Assembly (NCBI GenBank): GCA_016788115.1
Contig: JAEURR010000005.1
Location: forward strand, 248,001 to 312,000
DNA: 64,000 bases
Source: Chthonomonas sp.
GTDB lineage: Bacteria > Armatimonadota > Fimbriimonadia > Fimbriimonadales > Fimbriimonadaceae
Reading direction: 5' to 3'
Made by a program: the position numbers and the translations under genes
Notes under the pieces: model-generated
Databases searched by the model: none
What the model saw: only the letters and a program-made list of their open reading frames with translations
Told to the model about the DNA's origin: nothing
Shown: piece after piece, positions 33,273-41,144 of the stretch
Layout: the number at the start of each line of letters is the position of its first letter
Position numbering within the stretch: the first letter of the stretch is position 1

Positions 33273-35378
33273 TTACCTGGTTGGCGCGAGCGGAAGCAGG
33301 CGAACTCCCGCCAGCCTGAGAGTCCCGCCCGTCGGGGAGATCCGGACGGTGCGCGTGGTCTGCGTCGCGAGCGGAATCAAAACCGCGGATCGACCGTCTC
33401 GACTGGTCCCAAAGTTTCGTGCCCACCATACCACGGGTGTCAGTGAGGCAAGCGATGTCGCCTCGCTAGCGCGCATGCCCGTGTTGCGCCCGGAGATTTG
33501 AACGCTTGTCGCAGTCGAAGAGTCGTCAATCTGAAGCTCCACCGCCGAAATTGTCCGGTCCCGGCTCAGATCGATCTCCACCCACTGCCCAGGCGAAACA
33601 TCCAGTGCCGTCTGTGGATTACCGTCCACAAGGGACGCGAGTTCAGCAGGACGACTGCCAGCCGAATCCAGCACCAGTCGGTCGGCCGCCAAGTCCTCGC
33701 CGAGCATCTCGGGCAGGAGCACACGGCGTGTGGCGACGGTCAGGATCGCGAGCGTGCCGCCCGAGCGCTGGACAGAATCAACCGCCTGCCAGGCTTTGAC
33801 CACCCCCGAGCGAAGTCCGTCGCTGGTGCGCGCGCGAATCTCCAGGCAGCCCGCAGCGGCGAATGCCGCAGGGTCTAGCGAAACGAGCCCGCTTGAGGTG
33901 GTGACGGTGACTTGATCGGGCTTCCCCTCGGCACCGATCCCAAAGATCTCGACCTTGGTGTTTCCGAGCGGTGCCCCGCCCTCCGCCAAGATCTTGACCG
34001 CGATGCTCTGCGGCATCAGCTTGGTCCAAGGGAGTCGCGAATTCAACACCGCGACGTCTGTCGCGCTGAGCAACTCGGTGGCGGGCATGTAAGCACCGTC
34101 GATGAGGTTGCTCTGAGCGAAATCGTATGGGATGGACATGAGCGGCGACACCTCGGTGTCGTCGCGCGAATCGCCGCCAGCCAGCCCGGGAAAGACGTCG
34201 GTGGGTCCGCTATGATCGGTGCCAAGAAGCGTCGAGCGCACCATCGCATTCCAATTCGGCAAGGCAAGCGCGGCACGGAGTCCTGCCAGCCCGCTCGCGG
34301 GGTCCCACTTGGGGCCGTTGCTGGACGGAACGAACGATGCCAACGCGCCGTCCGGTGCAAAGCTGAATTGGCTTCGGGGAAACATCGTGGTGTTGGCGTA
34401 CTGGATCATCGCCAAGGGCGCGTTGAGCGGCTTTGGGTCGCCGCGAAACTCAAGCGTGTTATCGCTCCAATCGGTGTCGTCGCCTTCGGGCTCGACTCGC
34501 AGGAAGACGCGCTGGGACACATTCAAGCTGGCGGTTGCCATGCGCACCGAAGCGGTCTCACCGGGCTTGATGGCCGGCAGATTCATTTCGTTCTGAGCGC
34601 GCCCATCGATCCATGCGGTAACTCGGCCCGTTGTCGCCCGATCGCTGAGGTTTCGGACGGTGACTCGCAGTTCGCCCGCAGGCGCGTCGACTTGGTCGAT
34701 GGCCAGGTTGGCCCCGTCGGTCTGGCCCCCGCCAACGCTCAAGGTGAGTCGGGGCTTGCCCGTCCGTCCGTTGCTACTGACAAATGAAACCGGTTTTGCA
34801 AAGCGTAACGCGATGCCCCAGGCGCGAGGGTCGTTGAGGGTTTCGGCGAGGCCGTCGAGCGTGACAACTGGTCCCTCATCCAGGATCGTCAGGCCCTTCA
34901 GCCCCGACGCATCGCTCGGACCGCCTGCGCCAGGTGCCTGCCACGCAGCGGGCGAGGCGCCGCCCCAGCGCGAACTCCAAGTCGCGCCGGATTCTACGCG
35001 CGGCGCGCCGGGACGCGTGAAGCCCATCGTCGCGAAGTTCCTTCGATCGCCCCCTTCCACCCACGGCGAGTTCAGCCCGGCGACACCGAGCAGGCTGAAA
35101 TCGGATCCTTCGACCTTGGTCAGCATGAGGCTCGCGGAGGTCAGCTTCATGGATCCCAGCCGCTGACGGAGGTCATCGAATCGGATCAGGATGACTTTTC
35201 CGGGTCCACCTTCGAGGAGCGGGTCCTTCCCGAAATTTCGGTGTGGCTCAGCTGAGCTCAAGAACGTGTCAGAGACGGCATAGAGCGGTCGCTTGCCCCC
35301 GCCCGAATCGCCCCAAGCGAACGTCATTGAGACTGGCTGTTGGGCGAACGCGAGTCCAGCGAGAAAAGCGAGGCTCAT
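33273..35378 (-). CDS. Secreted DNRLRE / discoidin-like surface protein
   Basis: The predicted 701-aa protein has a signal peptide (about 1-12, MSLAFLAGLAFAQ). A DNRLRE-like domain (SDTFLSSAEPHRNFGKDPLL then VILIRFDDL) comes next, followed by CARDB-like sandwich segments (LRVTVRNLSD). An F5/8-type-C-like C-terminal sandwich (ASLVDGNPQTALDVSPGQWV, EIDLSRDRTISAVELQID) ends the protein. It is probably an adhesive or structural cell-surface protein. ATG 35378 overlaps the ATPase stop (ATGA); the longer frame would lie inside the ATPase gene. An internal TACAAT box lies six bases upstream. Confidence 0.75.
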   Translation of the reverse strand: MSLAFLAGLAFAQQPVSMTFAWGDSGGGKRPLYAVSDTFLSSAEPHRNFGKDPLLEGGPGKVILIRFDDLRQRLGSMKLTSASLMLTKVEGSDFSLLGVAGLNSPWVEGGDRRNFATMGFTRPGAPRVESGATWSSRWGGASPAAWQAPGAGGPSDASGLKGLTILDEGPVVTLDGLAETLNDPRAWGIALRFAKPVSFVSSNGRTGKPRLTLSVGGGQTDGANLAIDQVDAPAGELRVTVRNLSDRATTGRVTAWIDGRAQNEMNLPAIKPGETASVRMATASLNVSQRVFLRVEPEGDDTDWSDNTLEFRGDPKPLNAPLAMIQYANTTMFPRSQFSFAPDGALASFVPSSNGPKWDPASGLAGLRAALALPNWNAMVRSTLLGTDHSGPTDVFPGLAGGDSRDDTEVSPLMSIPYDFAQSNLIDGAYMPATELLSATDVAVLNSRLPWTKLMPQSIAVKILAEGGAPLGNTKVEIFGIGAEGKPDQVTVTTSSGLVSLDPAAFAAAGCLEIRARTSDGLRSGVVKAWQAVDSVQRSGGTLAILTVATRRVLLPEMLGEDLAADRLVLDSAGSRPAELASLVDGNPQTALDVSPGQWVEIDLSRDRTISAVELQIDDSSTATSVQISGRNTGMRASEATSLASLTPVVWWARNFGTSRDGRSAVLIPLATQTTRTVRISPTGGTLRLAGVRLLPLAPTR

Positions 35379-36217
35379 CGCACCATTGTATCTCGGTCTA
35401 GCTGGCTCAGAATCTCGGCGAACGACCGCTGGCGGGTCGTCACCGACTGGACGACGCCGTACCCGTCTCGGAGCAGTGACGCCACCACTGCTTGGCCCGC
35501 CTCGGCTTCGAACCGGACGGTGCCTTCCGCCTGGGTCACGGCCCGTACCTGGAATGGGCGCACTGCTTGGCGCACAAGCGCGGAATCGTTCGTCTGGACC
35601 TCTACGACGATCGGCCCAAACCGAGCGTTGAGTTCCGCATGCGTGCCACAGAAAACCACCCTCTGGCTGGCGAGAACCAGCAAACGCTCGCACCTTTCGG
35701 CGATGTCCGGACGCGCGGTCGTCAGCACTAGGCTGGAACCGCGTTGGCAACGCATGGCCAAGCCTTCGAGGACCGATTCGAGGTTCCACGGATCAAGCAA
35801 GTCCAGGTGCCCGTCGATGACGAGCACGCCGGGGTCGGCCAAGAAGATCGCAAGCAGATCGGCTGCTGCGCGAAATCCGGGGCTCAGCCCAGTCACTGAG
35901 GAACGGCGCACCTCCCAAAGCCCGAGCCGGGTGAGGGCTTCGGCGATTTTCTCGGTCGCACGCCGACCGACCAGCTCAGTCGCAATCGACTGGGGTGTGG
36001 AGCGCCGATCCATCGCGACATTGCCTGCGGTGCAAACCGGCGCATCGAGTCGAACCGCGCCCCGCGGCGCACGCTTCCGTCGCACGAGGACCTCAAGGAA
36101 GTGCGTCTTGCCGCTGCCAGGACGTCCCATGATCGCAAGACTCCCGCCCGCCGAGAGCGTGAGGCTCAACGGGGACGCCTGTGTGCTCAGGGCAACCGAG
36201 TCAAGCAAGACGTGCAT
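35375..36217 (-). CDS. Orphan ABC-type ATPase domain with degenerate catalytic motifs
   Basis: The 280-aa protein has Walker A GRPGSGKT (31-38), a degraded ABC signature LSPGF (111-115 instead of LSGGQ) and Walker B VLVID (131-135). Gly136 takes the place of the catalytic Glu, and TTARPD replaces the usual TH switch histidine. The C-terminal 80 residues resemble the regulatory extension of export ATPases (VTTRQRSFAEIL). No permease gene is adjacent. It could bind ATP without efficient hydrolysis, perhaps as a structural or regulatory subunit. Its ends overlap or abut neighbouring genes (2 nt after the peptidase). Confidence 0.82.
   Translation of the reverse strand: MHVLLDSVALSTQASPLSLTLSAGGSLAIMGRPGSGKTHFLEVLVRRKRAPRGAVRLDAPVCTAGNVAMDRRSTPQSIATELVGRRATEKIAEALTRLGLWEVRRSSVTGLSPGFRAAADLLAIFLADPGVLVIDGHLDLLDPWNLESVLEGLAMRCQRGSSLVLTTARPDIAERCERLLVLASQRVVFCGTHAELNARFGPIVVEVQTNDSALVRQAVRPFQVRAVTQAEGTVRFEAEAGQAVVASLLRDGYGVVQSVTTRQRSFAEILSQLDRDTMVR
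35385..35390 (-). promoter_or_regulatory. -10 box before the DNRLRE gene, probably an internal leaderless promoter
   Basis: On the minus strand TACAAT is six bases before ATG 35378 and lies inside the end of the ATPase gene. Confidence 0.45.
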
Positions 36218-36219
36218 TT

Positions 36220-37287
36220 CTAGCTGCAGACAATGAGCTCTTTGGGGCTATGGGTGAGTACCCGGCACCCCTCGGGGGTAACGACCACGTCGTCCTCGAT
36301 CCGAACACCGCCGAACCCTTCGATGTACACGCCGGGTTCGACCGTCCACACCTGTCCCACCTCGATGGGCTGATCGCGAGTCATGCTGAGCGCGCCTGGG
36401 TCGTGGACCCGCCGCCCCAGGCCGTGCCCGAGACCGTGCCCGAAGTACTTGGCAAAGTCGTCCTTGTCGAGGATCGTCCGCACCAATCCATCCACCTCCT
36501 TACCGTTTGCGCCCGGGGCGATCGCCTCGATCGCCGCGACCTGCGATTCAAGCACGCGATTGTAGATTTGGAGGTGCCTTGGCGTCGGCTCGCCGATCAT
36601 GAGCGTTCGCGTCATATCGCTGCAATAGTTCTGAACCATCGCGCCGAAATCGAGGGTTAGGAAGTCGCCGGGTTGAAGCTTGCGCTCTGTTGGTTTGCCG
36701 TGCGGTTTTGCGCTGTTCGGTCCGCTCACTGCAATCGTCTCAAATGAGCTCCTTGCACCCTGCCGGCGCATGTAGAAGTCGATGTCTATGGCGATGTCGA
36801 TCTCGCTGACTCCAACTTGGATCATGCGGCGAACGTGGTCGAAGCACGCGTCGGCGACTTTGCAAGCCTCCTCAATGATCGCGACCTCCTCCGAGGTCTT
36901 GATCATCGCCAGCGGAGCGAGCATGTCTTTGGTCGGGGTGAGCTCGACGCCCTGCAGCGCGTTCTGCCAACCGTACAGGGCCGCCAAGGACATCGAATCC
37001 TCCACGATCAGCGCGGAGACGCCAAGCGATTTGAGTTCGTCCGCGACAACTTGGTAGAGCGTCTTTGGCGTTTGGAAGATCGTGATAGAGCAACCGGTCA
37101 CTTCCTCGTGCGCCTGAACCCCGTACCGGCTGTCGGTCACGAACGCCGAGCCCGCCTCGCTCACGATCACGGCACCGGACGAGCCCGAAAATCCGGTGGC
37201 CCATTGCACGTGGACTGGATCGACAATCAGGGCCGCGGGCGCATCGAGATCGAGCAGTCGTCGTTGGATACGGTCGATTTGATTCAC
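36220..37287 (-). CDS. Xaa-Pro aminopeptidase / M24 dipeptidase
   Basis: The 355-aa M24 metallopeptidase has an N-terminal creatinase-like domain (about 1-125). The pita-bread domain carries all five metal ligands: the two Asp in [18 protein letters not shown], His in [10 protein letters not shown], and the two Glu in [18 protein letters not shown]. Such enzymes release N-terminal residues before proline or cleave X-Pro dipeptides in the cytoplasm. GTG 37287 overlaps the aroQ stop (TAGTG). pepP and pepQ cannot be separated on these motifs. Confidence 0.93.
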   Translation of the reverse strand: MNQIDRIQRRLLDLDAPAALIVDPVHVQWATGFSGSSGAVIVSEAGSAFVTDSRYGVQAHEEVTGCSITIFQTPKTLYQVVADELKSLGVSALIVEDSMSLAALYGWQNALQGVELTPTKDMLAPLAMIKTSEEVAIIEEACKVADACFDHVRRMIQVGVSEIDIAIDIDFYMRRQGARSSFETIAVSGPNSAKPHGKPTERKLQPGDFLTLDFGAMVQNYCSDMTRTLMIGEPTPRHLQIYNRVLESQVAAIEAIAPGANGKEVDGLVRTILDKDDFAKYFGHGLGHGLGRRVHDPGALSMTRDQPIEVGQVWTVEPGVYIEGFGGVRIEDDVVVTPEGCRVLTHSPKELIVCS

Positions 37288-37742
37288 TAGACGACTCCCG
37301 CAATGTGGTCTTTCGCCGCTTCGAGGGCGAGCACGTAGCCGATGGCACCGCACCCGACAATGACGCCCGCTGCGATCGGCGCGACTACCGAGTGGTGTCG
37401 AAACTCTTCGCGCGCGAACGTGTTACTGAGATGGACTTCGAAGACAGGAATGCGCACGCTGGCAAGCGCATCGCGCAAGGCGATGGAGTAGTGGGTCAGG
37501 CCGCCGGGATTGATGACGATGGCATTCGCCCACTTGCGCTGATCCTGAATGGTGTCGATCAGGGTGCCTTCGTGATTCGATTGGACGATCCGGACCTGAA
37601 TGTCGAGCGTGGCTGCCGCCGCTTGGATCCGGCTGTCAATTTTGTCCAGAGGCTCCTTGCCGTACAGGTCGGGCTCACGAAATCCGGTGAGATTCAGGTT
37701 CGGCCCGTGCAGGACGAGCACCTTCAGAGATTCATTGGTCAC
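37287..37742 (-). CDS. aroQ: Type II 3-dehydroquinate dehydratase
   Basis: AroQ converts 3-dehydroquinate to 3-dehydroshikimate in the shikimate pathway. The 151-aa protein shows LVLHGPNLNLTGFREPDLYG (with the catalytic-loop Arg and Tyr), QSNHEGTLIDTIQ, INPGGLTHYSIALRDAL and EVHLSN with the catalytic His, all family signatures. It usually clusters with an Xaa-Pro peptidase and efp, and the peptidase is indeed downstream and overlapping. Its start overlaps the Trm112-like gene by 11 nt. Confidence 0.95.
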   Translation of the reverse strand: MTNESLKVLVLHGPNLNLTGFREPDLYGKEPLDKIDSRIQAAAATLDIQVRIVQSNHEGTLIDTIQDQRKWANAIVINPGGLTHYSIALRDALASVRIPVFEVHLSNTFAREEFRHHSVVAPIAAGVIVGCGAIGYVLALEAAKDHIAGVV

Positions 37743-37923
37743 GCAGCAACTCCTTCAGCGATTCGGATTCGATCGCGTCCTCCGGCAAAAGATGAGGGAT
37801 CCCATTCACGACTCGATAACCGCATCCGCACTCGGTGCAGACAAGCAGGTCGCTCCGCAACTCCAGTGCCGGGCGAGTGGCACATCGGGGGCAAGCGAGC
37901 AGTTCGAGAAAGTCGGGTTCCAT
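37732..37923 (-). CDS. Trm112-like (UPF0434/YcaR-type) small zinc-ribbon protein
   Basis: The 63-aa protein has LLACPRCATRPALEL and LLVCTECGCGYRVVNGIPHL, i.e. two CxxC pairs and the Gly-Ile-Pro motif of Trm112-like proteins. In eukaryotes Trm112 activates methyltransferases; bacterial YcaR-type proteins have unclear roles. The start overlaps the stop of the upstream GT4 (ATGA). Small Trm112-like genes often sit beside glycosyltransferases or methyltransferases. ATG 37923 is chosen because the longer frame only re-reads GT4 sequence. Confidence 0.88.
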   Translation of the reverse strand: MEPDFLELLACPRCATRPALELRSDLLVCTECGCGYRVVNGIPHLLPEDAIESESLKELLRDQ

Positions 37924-38999
37924 CACGGTACAAGCGCGGCGTACACCGCAGCGGTCGCCTCGGCAGTTCGCTGCCACGAGAACTCTCGCAGCCGCTCCGT
38001 GCCAAGCGATTTCAGACGCTCTATTTTAGTCGAATCGGACAGCAGTGAGGTGATCGCCTGAGCCCACGCCTCGGCCTCCCAACTGGGAACGATAACCGCC
38101 GCCTCGCCTGCAACCTCAGAAAACGCCCCGCCCGAGCTCGCAATCACCGGGGTACGAGCCGCCCAAGACTCAAGCAAAGGTATGCCGAACCCTTCGTGGC
38201 GACTCGGAGCGAGATACACCTCGGCGGCAGCATAGAGTGCTGCCAACTGGGCATCGGAAACGTACCCCACTCGGCGGATCCGCGGGTGCGAAAGCTCCGG
38301 GCCCCAGCCGGGCTTGCCGGTAACCACGAGTTCCAGGTCTATCTCAAGTTTCAAGACCGCCTGGACCGCAAGGTCCATGTTCTTGCGCGGCCACCGAGTC
38401 CCGACCGTGAGGGCATAGGGGAGATCTATCCCGAAGTCGGCCTGGACCTGGGTCCGAGCGACTTCCCGGCTCGGAGGCGCGAATCCGTCGTCGAGAGCGT
38501 TCGGAATGGCCACCGTCTTCCCAATCGCCGCGGGGATAAAGTGCTCGATCTCGCGTCGGCTCGTTTCGGAGACGGTGATGACCCTTGCTGCGCGACGGAC
38601 AGTGCTCGGGATGGAGCGGGTCAGCAGCAGCCGATCGCGGGGCCGAAACCATTCCGGCCCGACAAAGAAGGAAACGTCGTGGATGGTGGTAACCCCACCG
38701 TGGTCGATCAGCGGCGAGAGCGAGTACTGCGTGTGGAACACCTCGGCCCTCGCACGCTTGGCGGCGAGGGGCCAGCCGATAAGGCTGTACCAACGGGGCG
38801 AGGCGGCGGGAAGCGCGACCACCCGAGCATGCGGACCCGGCAGTTCGAAGTGCGGTTCGCCATTGGTTAAGAGCACAATATCCAGCCCCGTATCGAGTTG
38901 GCTTAGCGCACGGATGAGCCCGGTCCAGTAGCGCGAGTCACCGGTGGAAGTGCCGCCTGCGAGCGAAGCGTCGAGCGCGACGACCGGTTTATGCTCCAT
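37923..38999 (-). CDS. Glycosyltransferase family 4
   Basis: The 358-aa GT4 enzyme has N-terminal VVALDASLAGGTSTGDSRY, a middle segment TTIHDVSFFVGPEWF, and donor-lobe motifs LPYALTVGTRWPRKNMDL and YLAPSRHEGFGIPLLESWAA (the E-x7-E signature) followed by PVIASSGGAFSEV. It begins the eight-gene operon. ATG 38999 fits the family; ATG 39023 eight codons earlier, with GGAAG just upstream, is an alternative. The promoter is the palindromic element at 39045-39059 shared with the divergent 99-aa gene. Confidence 0.92.
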   Translation of the reverse strand: MEHKPVVALDASLAGGTSTGDSRYWTGLIRALSQLDTGLDIVLLTNGEPHFELPGPHARVVALPAASPRWYSLIGWPLAAKRARAEVFHTQYSLSPLIDHGGVTTIHDVSFFVGPEWFRPRDRLLLTRSIPSTVRRAARVITVSETSRREIEHFIPAAIGKTVAIPNALDDGFAPPSREVARTQVQADFGIDLPYALTVGTRWPRKNMDLAVQAVLKLEIDLELVVTGKPGWGPELSHPRIRRVGYVSDAQLAALYAAAEVYLAPSRHEGFGIPLLESWAARTPVIASSGGAFSEVAGEAAVIVPSWEAEAWAQAITSLLSDSTKIERLKSLGTERLREFSWQRTAEATAAVYAALVP

Positions 39000-39044
39000 T
39001 TCGCGACCTGCGCCCGGGAACATCCGACTTCCGGATTCCGTTGT

Positions 39045-39059
39045 AACCTATAATAGGTT
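39045..39059. promoter_or_regulatory. Palindromic divergent -10 region
   Basis: AACCTATAATAGGTT is a perfect 15-bp palindrome (7-bp arms around a central A). On the plus strand it contains TATAAT, ending 16 nt before ATG 39071. On the minus strand it gives TATTAT upstream of the GT4 operon. One element could therefore place both -10 boxes and also be a repressor site. Confidence 0.6.
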
Positions 39060-39070
39060 CTGGTGCGTGC

Positions 39071-39370
39071 ATGAGAAAACGAAAAGTCCCTGTGTTTCTG
39101 GTTGTTGCCGCGGTGATTCTCGCTTCGGTCGGAATCTTCATTAACTTGGCAAGCAGCGGATTGTGGGAACAGATGAGGCTAAACAACCGCACAGCTGAGA
39201 CCAACGCATCGGATCCTAAAGGGCTTGGCCGGGAAATGAAAGCGAATCTTCGCGAGCGGGGTGGGAGCGTCGCCCCTTCCGATCCTAGTCGACCCAAGGT
39301 TGAAGTGGAGCGCCCGCAAAAGTACAAACCTCAGAAGTCCGAGACTGCGACCTCATCGCAGTGGTACTAA
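39071..39370 (+). CDS. Small single-pass membrane protein, unknown
   Basis: The 99-aa protein has a basic N-terminus (MRKRK), one TM helix (VPVFLVVAAVILASVGIFI, about 6-24), then a soluble, highly charged Lys/Arg/Glu/Pro-rich tail without a recognised domain. It is expressed from the palindromic divergent promoter opposite the GT4 operon and is convergent with infA. By topology it is an inner-membrane anchor with an extracytoplasmic tail. No family is recognised. Confidence 0.65.
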   Translation: MRKRKVPVFLVVAAVILASVGIFINLASSGLWEQMRLNNRTAETNASDPKGLGREMKANLRERGGSVAPSDPSRPKVEVERPQKYKPQKSETATSSQWY

Positions 39371-39382
39371 ACGTGCTCTCGA

Positions 39383-39634
39383 TTATTTGAATCGATAAAC
39401 AATTCGGCCTCGGGTCAGGTCGTACGGTGAAACTTCGACTTTCACTCGGTCGCCGGGCAGGATGCGGATCCAGTGCATGCGCATCTTGCCGCTCACGTGA
39501 GCGAGGAGTTCAAATCCACCGTCGTCCACCTTTACACGGAACCGGGCGTTGGGCAGGTTCTCCAGAACCACACCTTCCATTTCAATCCCTTCTTCCTTGT
39601 CAGACTGTTCCTTCGGTTTCTTGTACTTTCGCAT
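39383..39634 (-). CDS. infA: Translation initiation factor IF-1
   Basis: The 83-aa protein has the S1/OB fold of IF-1: [40 protein letters not shown] and [20 protein letters not shown] are near-canonical. It has about 11 additional charged residues at the N-terminus ([16 protein letters not shown]) before the usual EMEG. It ends the ribosomal cluster; rpmJ, rpsM and rpsK, which normally follow infA, are absent. Confidence 0.95.
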   Translation of the reverse strand: MRKYKKPKEQSDKEEGIEMEGVVLENLPNARFRVKVDDGGFELLAHVSGKMRMHWIRILPGDRVKVEVSPYDLTRGRIVYRFK

Positions 39635-39696
39635 AAGTTCTTTGACGCGAGTGCCCCTGGCGCATCGCTTGACTCCATTATGACCGAATAGGCCGC

Positions 39697-40446
39697 CTAC
39701 TCAACGGTCAGGATGTCCGCGCCGTCCTTCGTCACGACGATGGTGTGCTCAAAGTGCGCAGATCGCTTCCCGTCCGCGGTGACGATCGTCCACTTATCGG
39801 CGAGCTCTCGTACCCGCCCGGTGCCTTCGTTCACCATCGGTTCGATGCAGAATGTCATTCCTGCGCGCATCACCGGGCCGTCCTTGGGCCGACCAAAGTT
39901 CGGGACGCTGGGCTCTTCGTGGAGCGACTTGCCGATCCCGTGCCCGACCAGTTCGCGCACGATGCCGTAGCCGTTCGATTCGACGTACTTCTGTACTGCG
40001 GCAGAAATCTCGCCGATGCGGGCTCCGGGCTTCACCTTGGCGATCCCTTGGTTGAGCGATTCGTGGGTGACATTCAGCAGCCGCTGGGCCTCGGGCGCGA
40101 TGGTGCCGACCGGGTAGGTCCACGCGCTATCGGCATGGAACCCCTTCAGGTGCACGCCCAGATCCAATCCAACGATGTCTCCCTCCTGGAGAGGGACTTC
40201 GTTGGGGATTCCGTGTACCACCGCTTCGTTCACGCTGATGCAAACCGAGTTGGGAAAGTTGCGATAGCCGAGGAAGCTGGGCCGCGCGCCCGCTTCAGTG
40301 ATGAGTCGATACGCGATGCCATCAAGGTCCAGGGGCGTCGTCTTGCCGGGGACGATCGCTTCGTTCATTGCGCGCAGGGTGCGGGCGAGAATCCGACCTG
40401 CTTCGCGCATCGTTTGGATTTCGGGGGCCGACTTCAGCAGGATCAA
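39697..40446 (-). CDS. map: Methionine aminopeptidase type I
   Basis: Map removes initiator methionine. The 249-aa protein has substrate-loop and metal ligands in order: [20 protein letters not shown] (Asp), [13 protein letters not shown] (Asp), [13 protein letters not shown] (His), [12 protein letters not shown] (Glu) and [11 protein letters not shown] (Glu). TTG 40446 overlaps the adk TGA (TTGA), showing translational coupling. No N-terminal zinc-finger or SH3 extension is present. Confidence 0.97.
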   Translation of the reverse strand: MILLKSAPEIQTMREAGRILARTLRAMNEAIVPGKTTPLDLDGIAYRLITEAGARPSFLGYRNFPNSVCISVNEAVVHGIPNEVPLQEGDIVGLDLGVHLKGFHADSAWTYPVGTIAPEAQRLLNVTHESLNQGIAKVKPGARIGEISAAVQKYVESNGYGIVRELVGHGIGKSLHEEPSVPNFGRPKDGPVMRAGMTFCIEPMVNEGTGRVRELADKWTIVTADGKRSAHFEHTIVVTKDGADILTVE

Positions 40447-41090
40447 GAACCAAGACCTCCGATGACCTGATGATAGACGTCCTCGGGGTCCTGCCGACCG
40501 TCGATATGCAGCACATTGCGTGTCCGCTCGTAATACTCGATGATCGGTTGAGTTTGATCGTGGAAGACTTGCAGGCGCGACCTGATCGCTTCGGGCTGGT
40601 CGTCGCTGCGGACAAACAATTCGCTGTTACACACATCGCACACCCAGTCCCGCTTGGGCGGTTTGTTGTCGCGATGGTAAATCGCACCGCAACGAGTGCA
40701 ACCCATCCGTCCGCTGAGCCGCTTCACGAGAGTCTCATCGGGGACTTCGAAGCTGATCACACGGGTGATCTCAACCCCCATCTCGTCGAGCATGGTGTCG
40801 AGTTTCTCCGCTTGTGGAAGCGTCCTCGGGAATCCGTCCAGGGCAAACCCCTTCCGTTGCAGGTCCGGGCTACGCATGCGCTTGGCCATCATTTCGATGG
40901 TCACGTGGTCTGGGACGAGGCGCCCCTGGTCGATGTAGCGCTTTGCCAATCGACCAAGGTCGGTTTCCGCTTCAATTTCCTGTCGAAAGATGACGCCAGA
41001 CGAAATCGGCTTGATCCCGAGTCGCAAGTCCAGCAGTTCGGATTGCGTGCCTTTGCCTACGCCAGGCGGGCCGAACAAGATTAGGTTCAT
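40443..41090 (-). CDS. adk: Adenylate kinase, zinc-LID type
   Basis: Adk interconverts ATP+AMP and 2 ADP. The 215-aa protein has the P-loop LILFGPPGVGKGTQ, AMP site FALDGFPRTLPQAE, and a long LID with four Cys (CTRCGAIYHR and CDVC), implying structural zinc. ATG 41090 is used; a TTG directly before it is also in frame. It lies between secY (54-nt gap) and map (overlap) in the classic spc order. Confidence 0.97.
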   Translation of the reverse strand: MNLILFGPPGVGKGTQSELLDLRLGIKPISSGVIFRQEIEAETDLGRLAKRYIDQGRLVPDHVTIEMMAKRMRSPDLQRKGFALDGFPRTLPQAEKLDTMLDEMGVEITRVISFEVPDETLVKRLSGRMGCTRCGAIYHRDNKPPKRDWVCDVCNSELFVRSDDQPEAIRSRLQVFHDQTQPIIEYYERTRNVLHIDGRQDPEDVYHQVIGGLGS

Positions 41091-41144
41091 CAATAGTTAC
41101 CTCGATCTTGCTGCACCGCAAACTGCAGGCCAACCGTCACCGTG

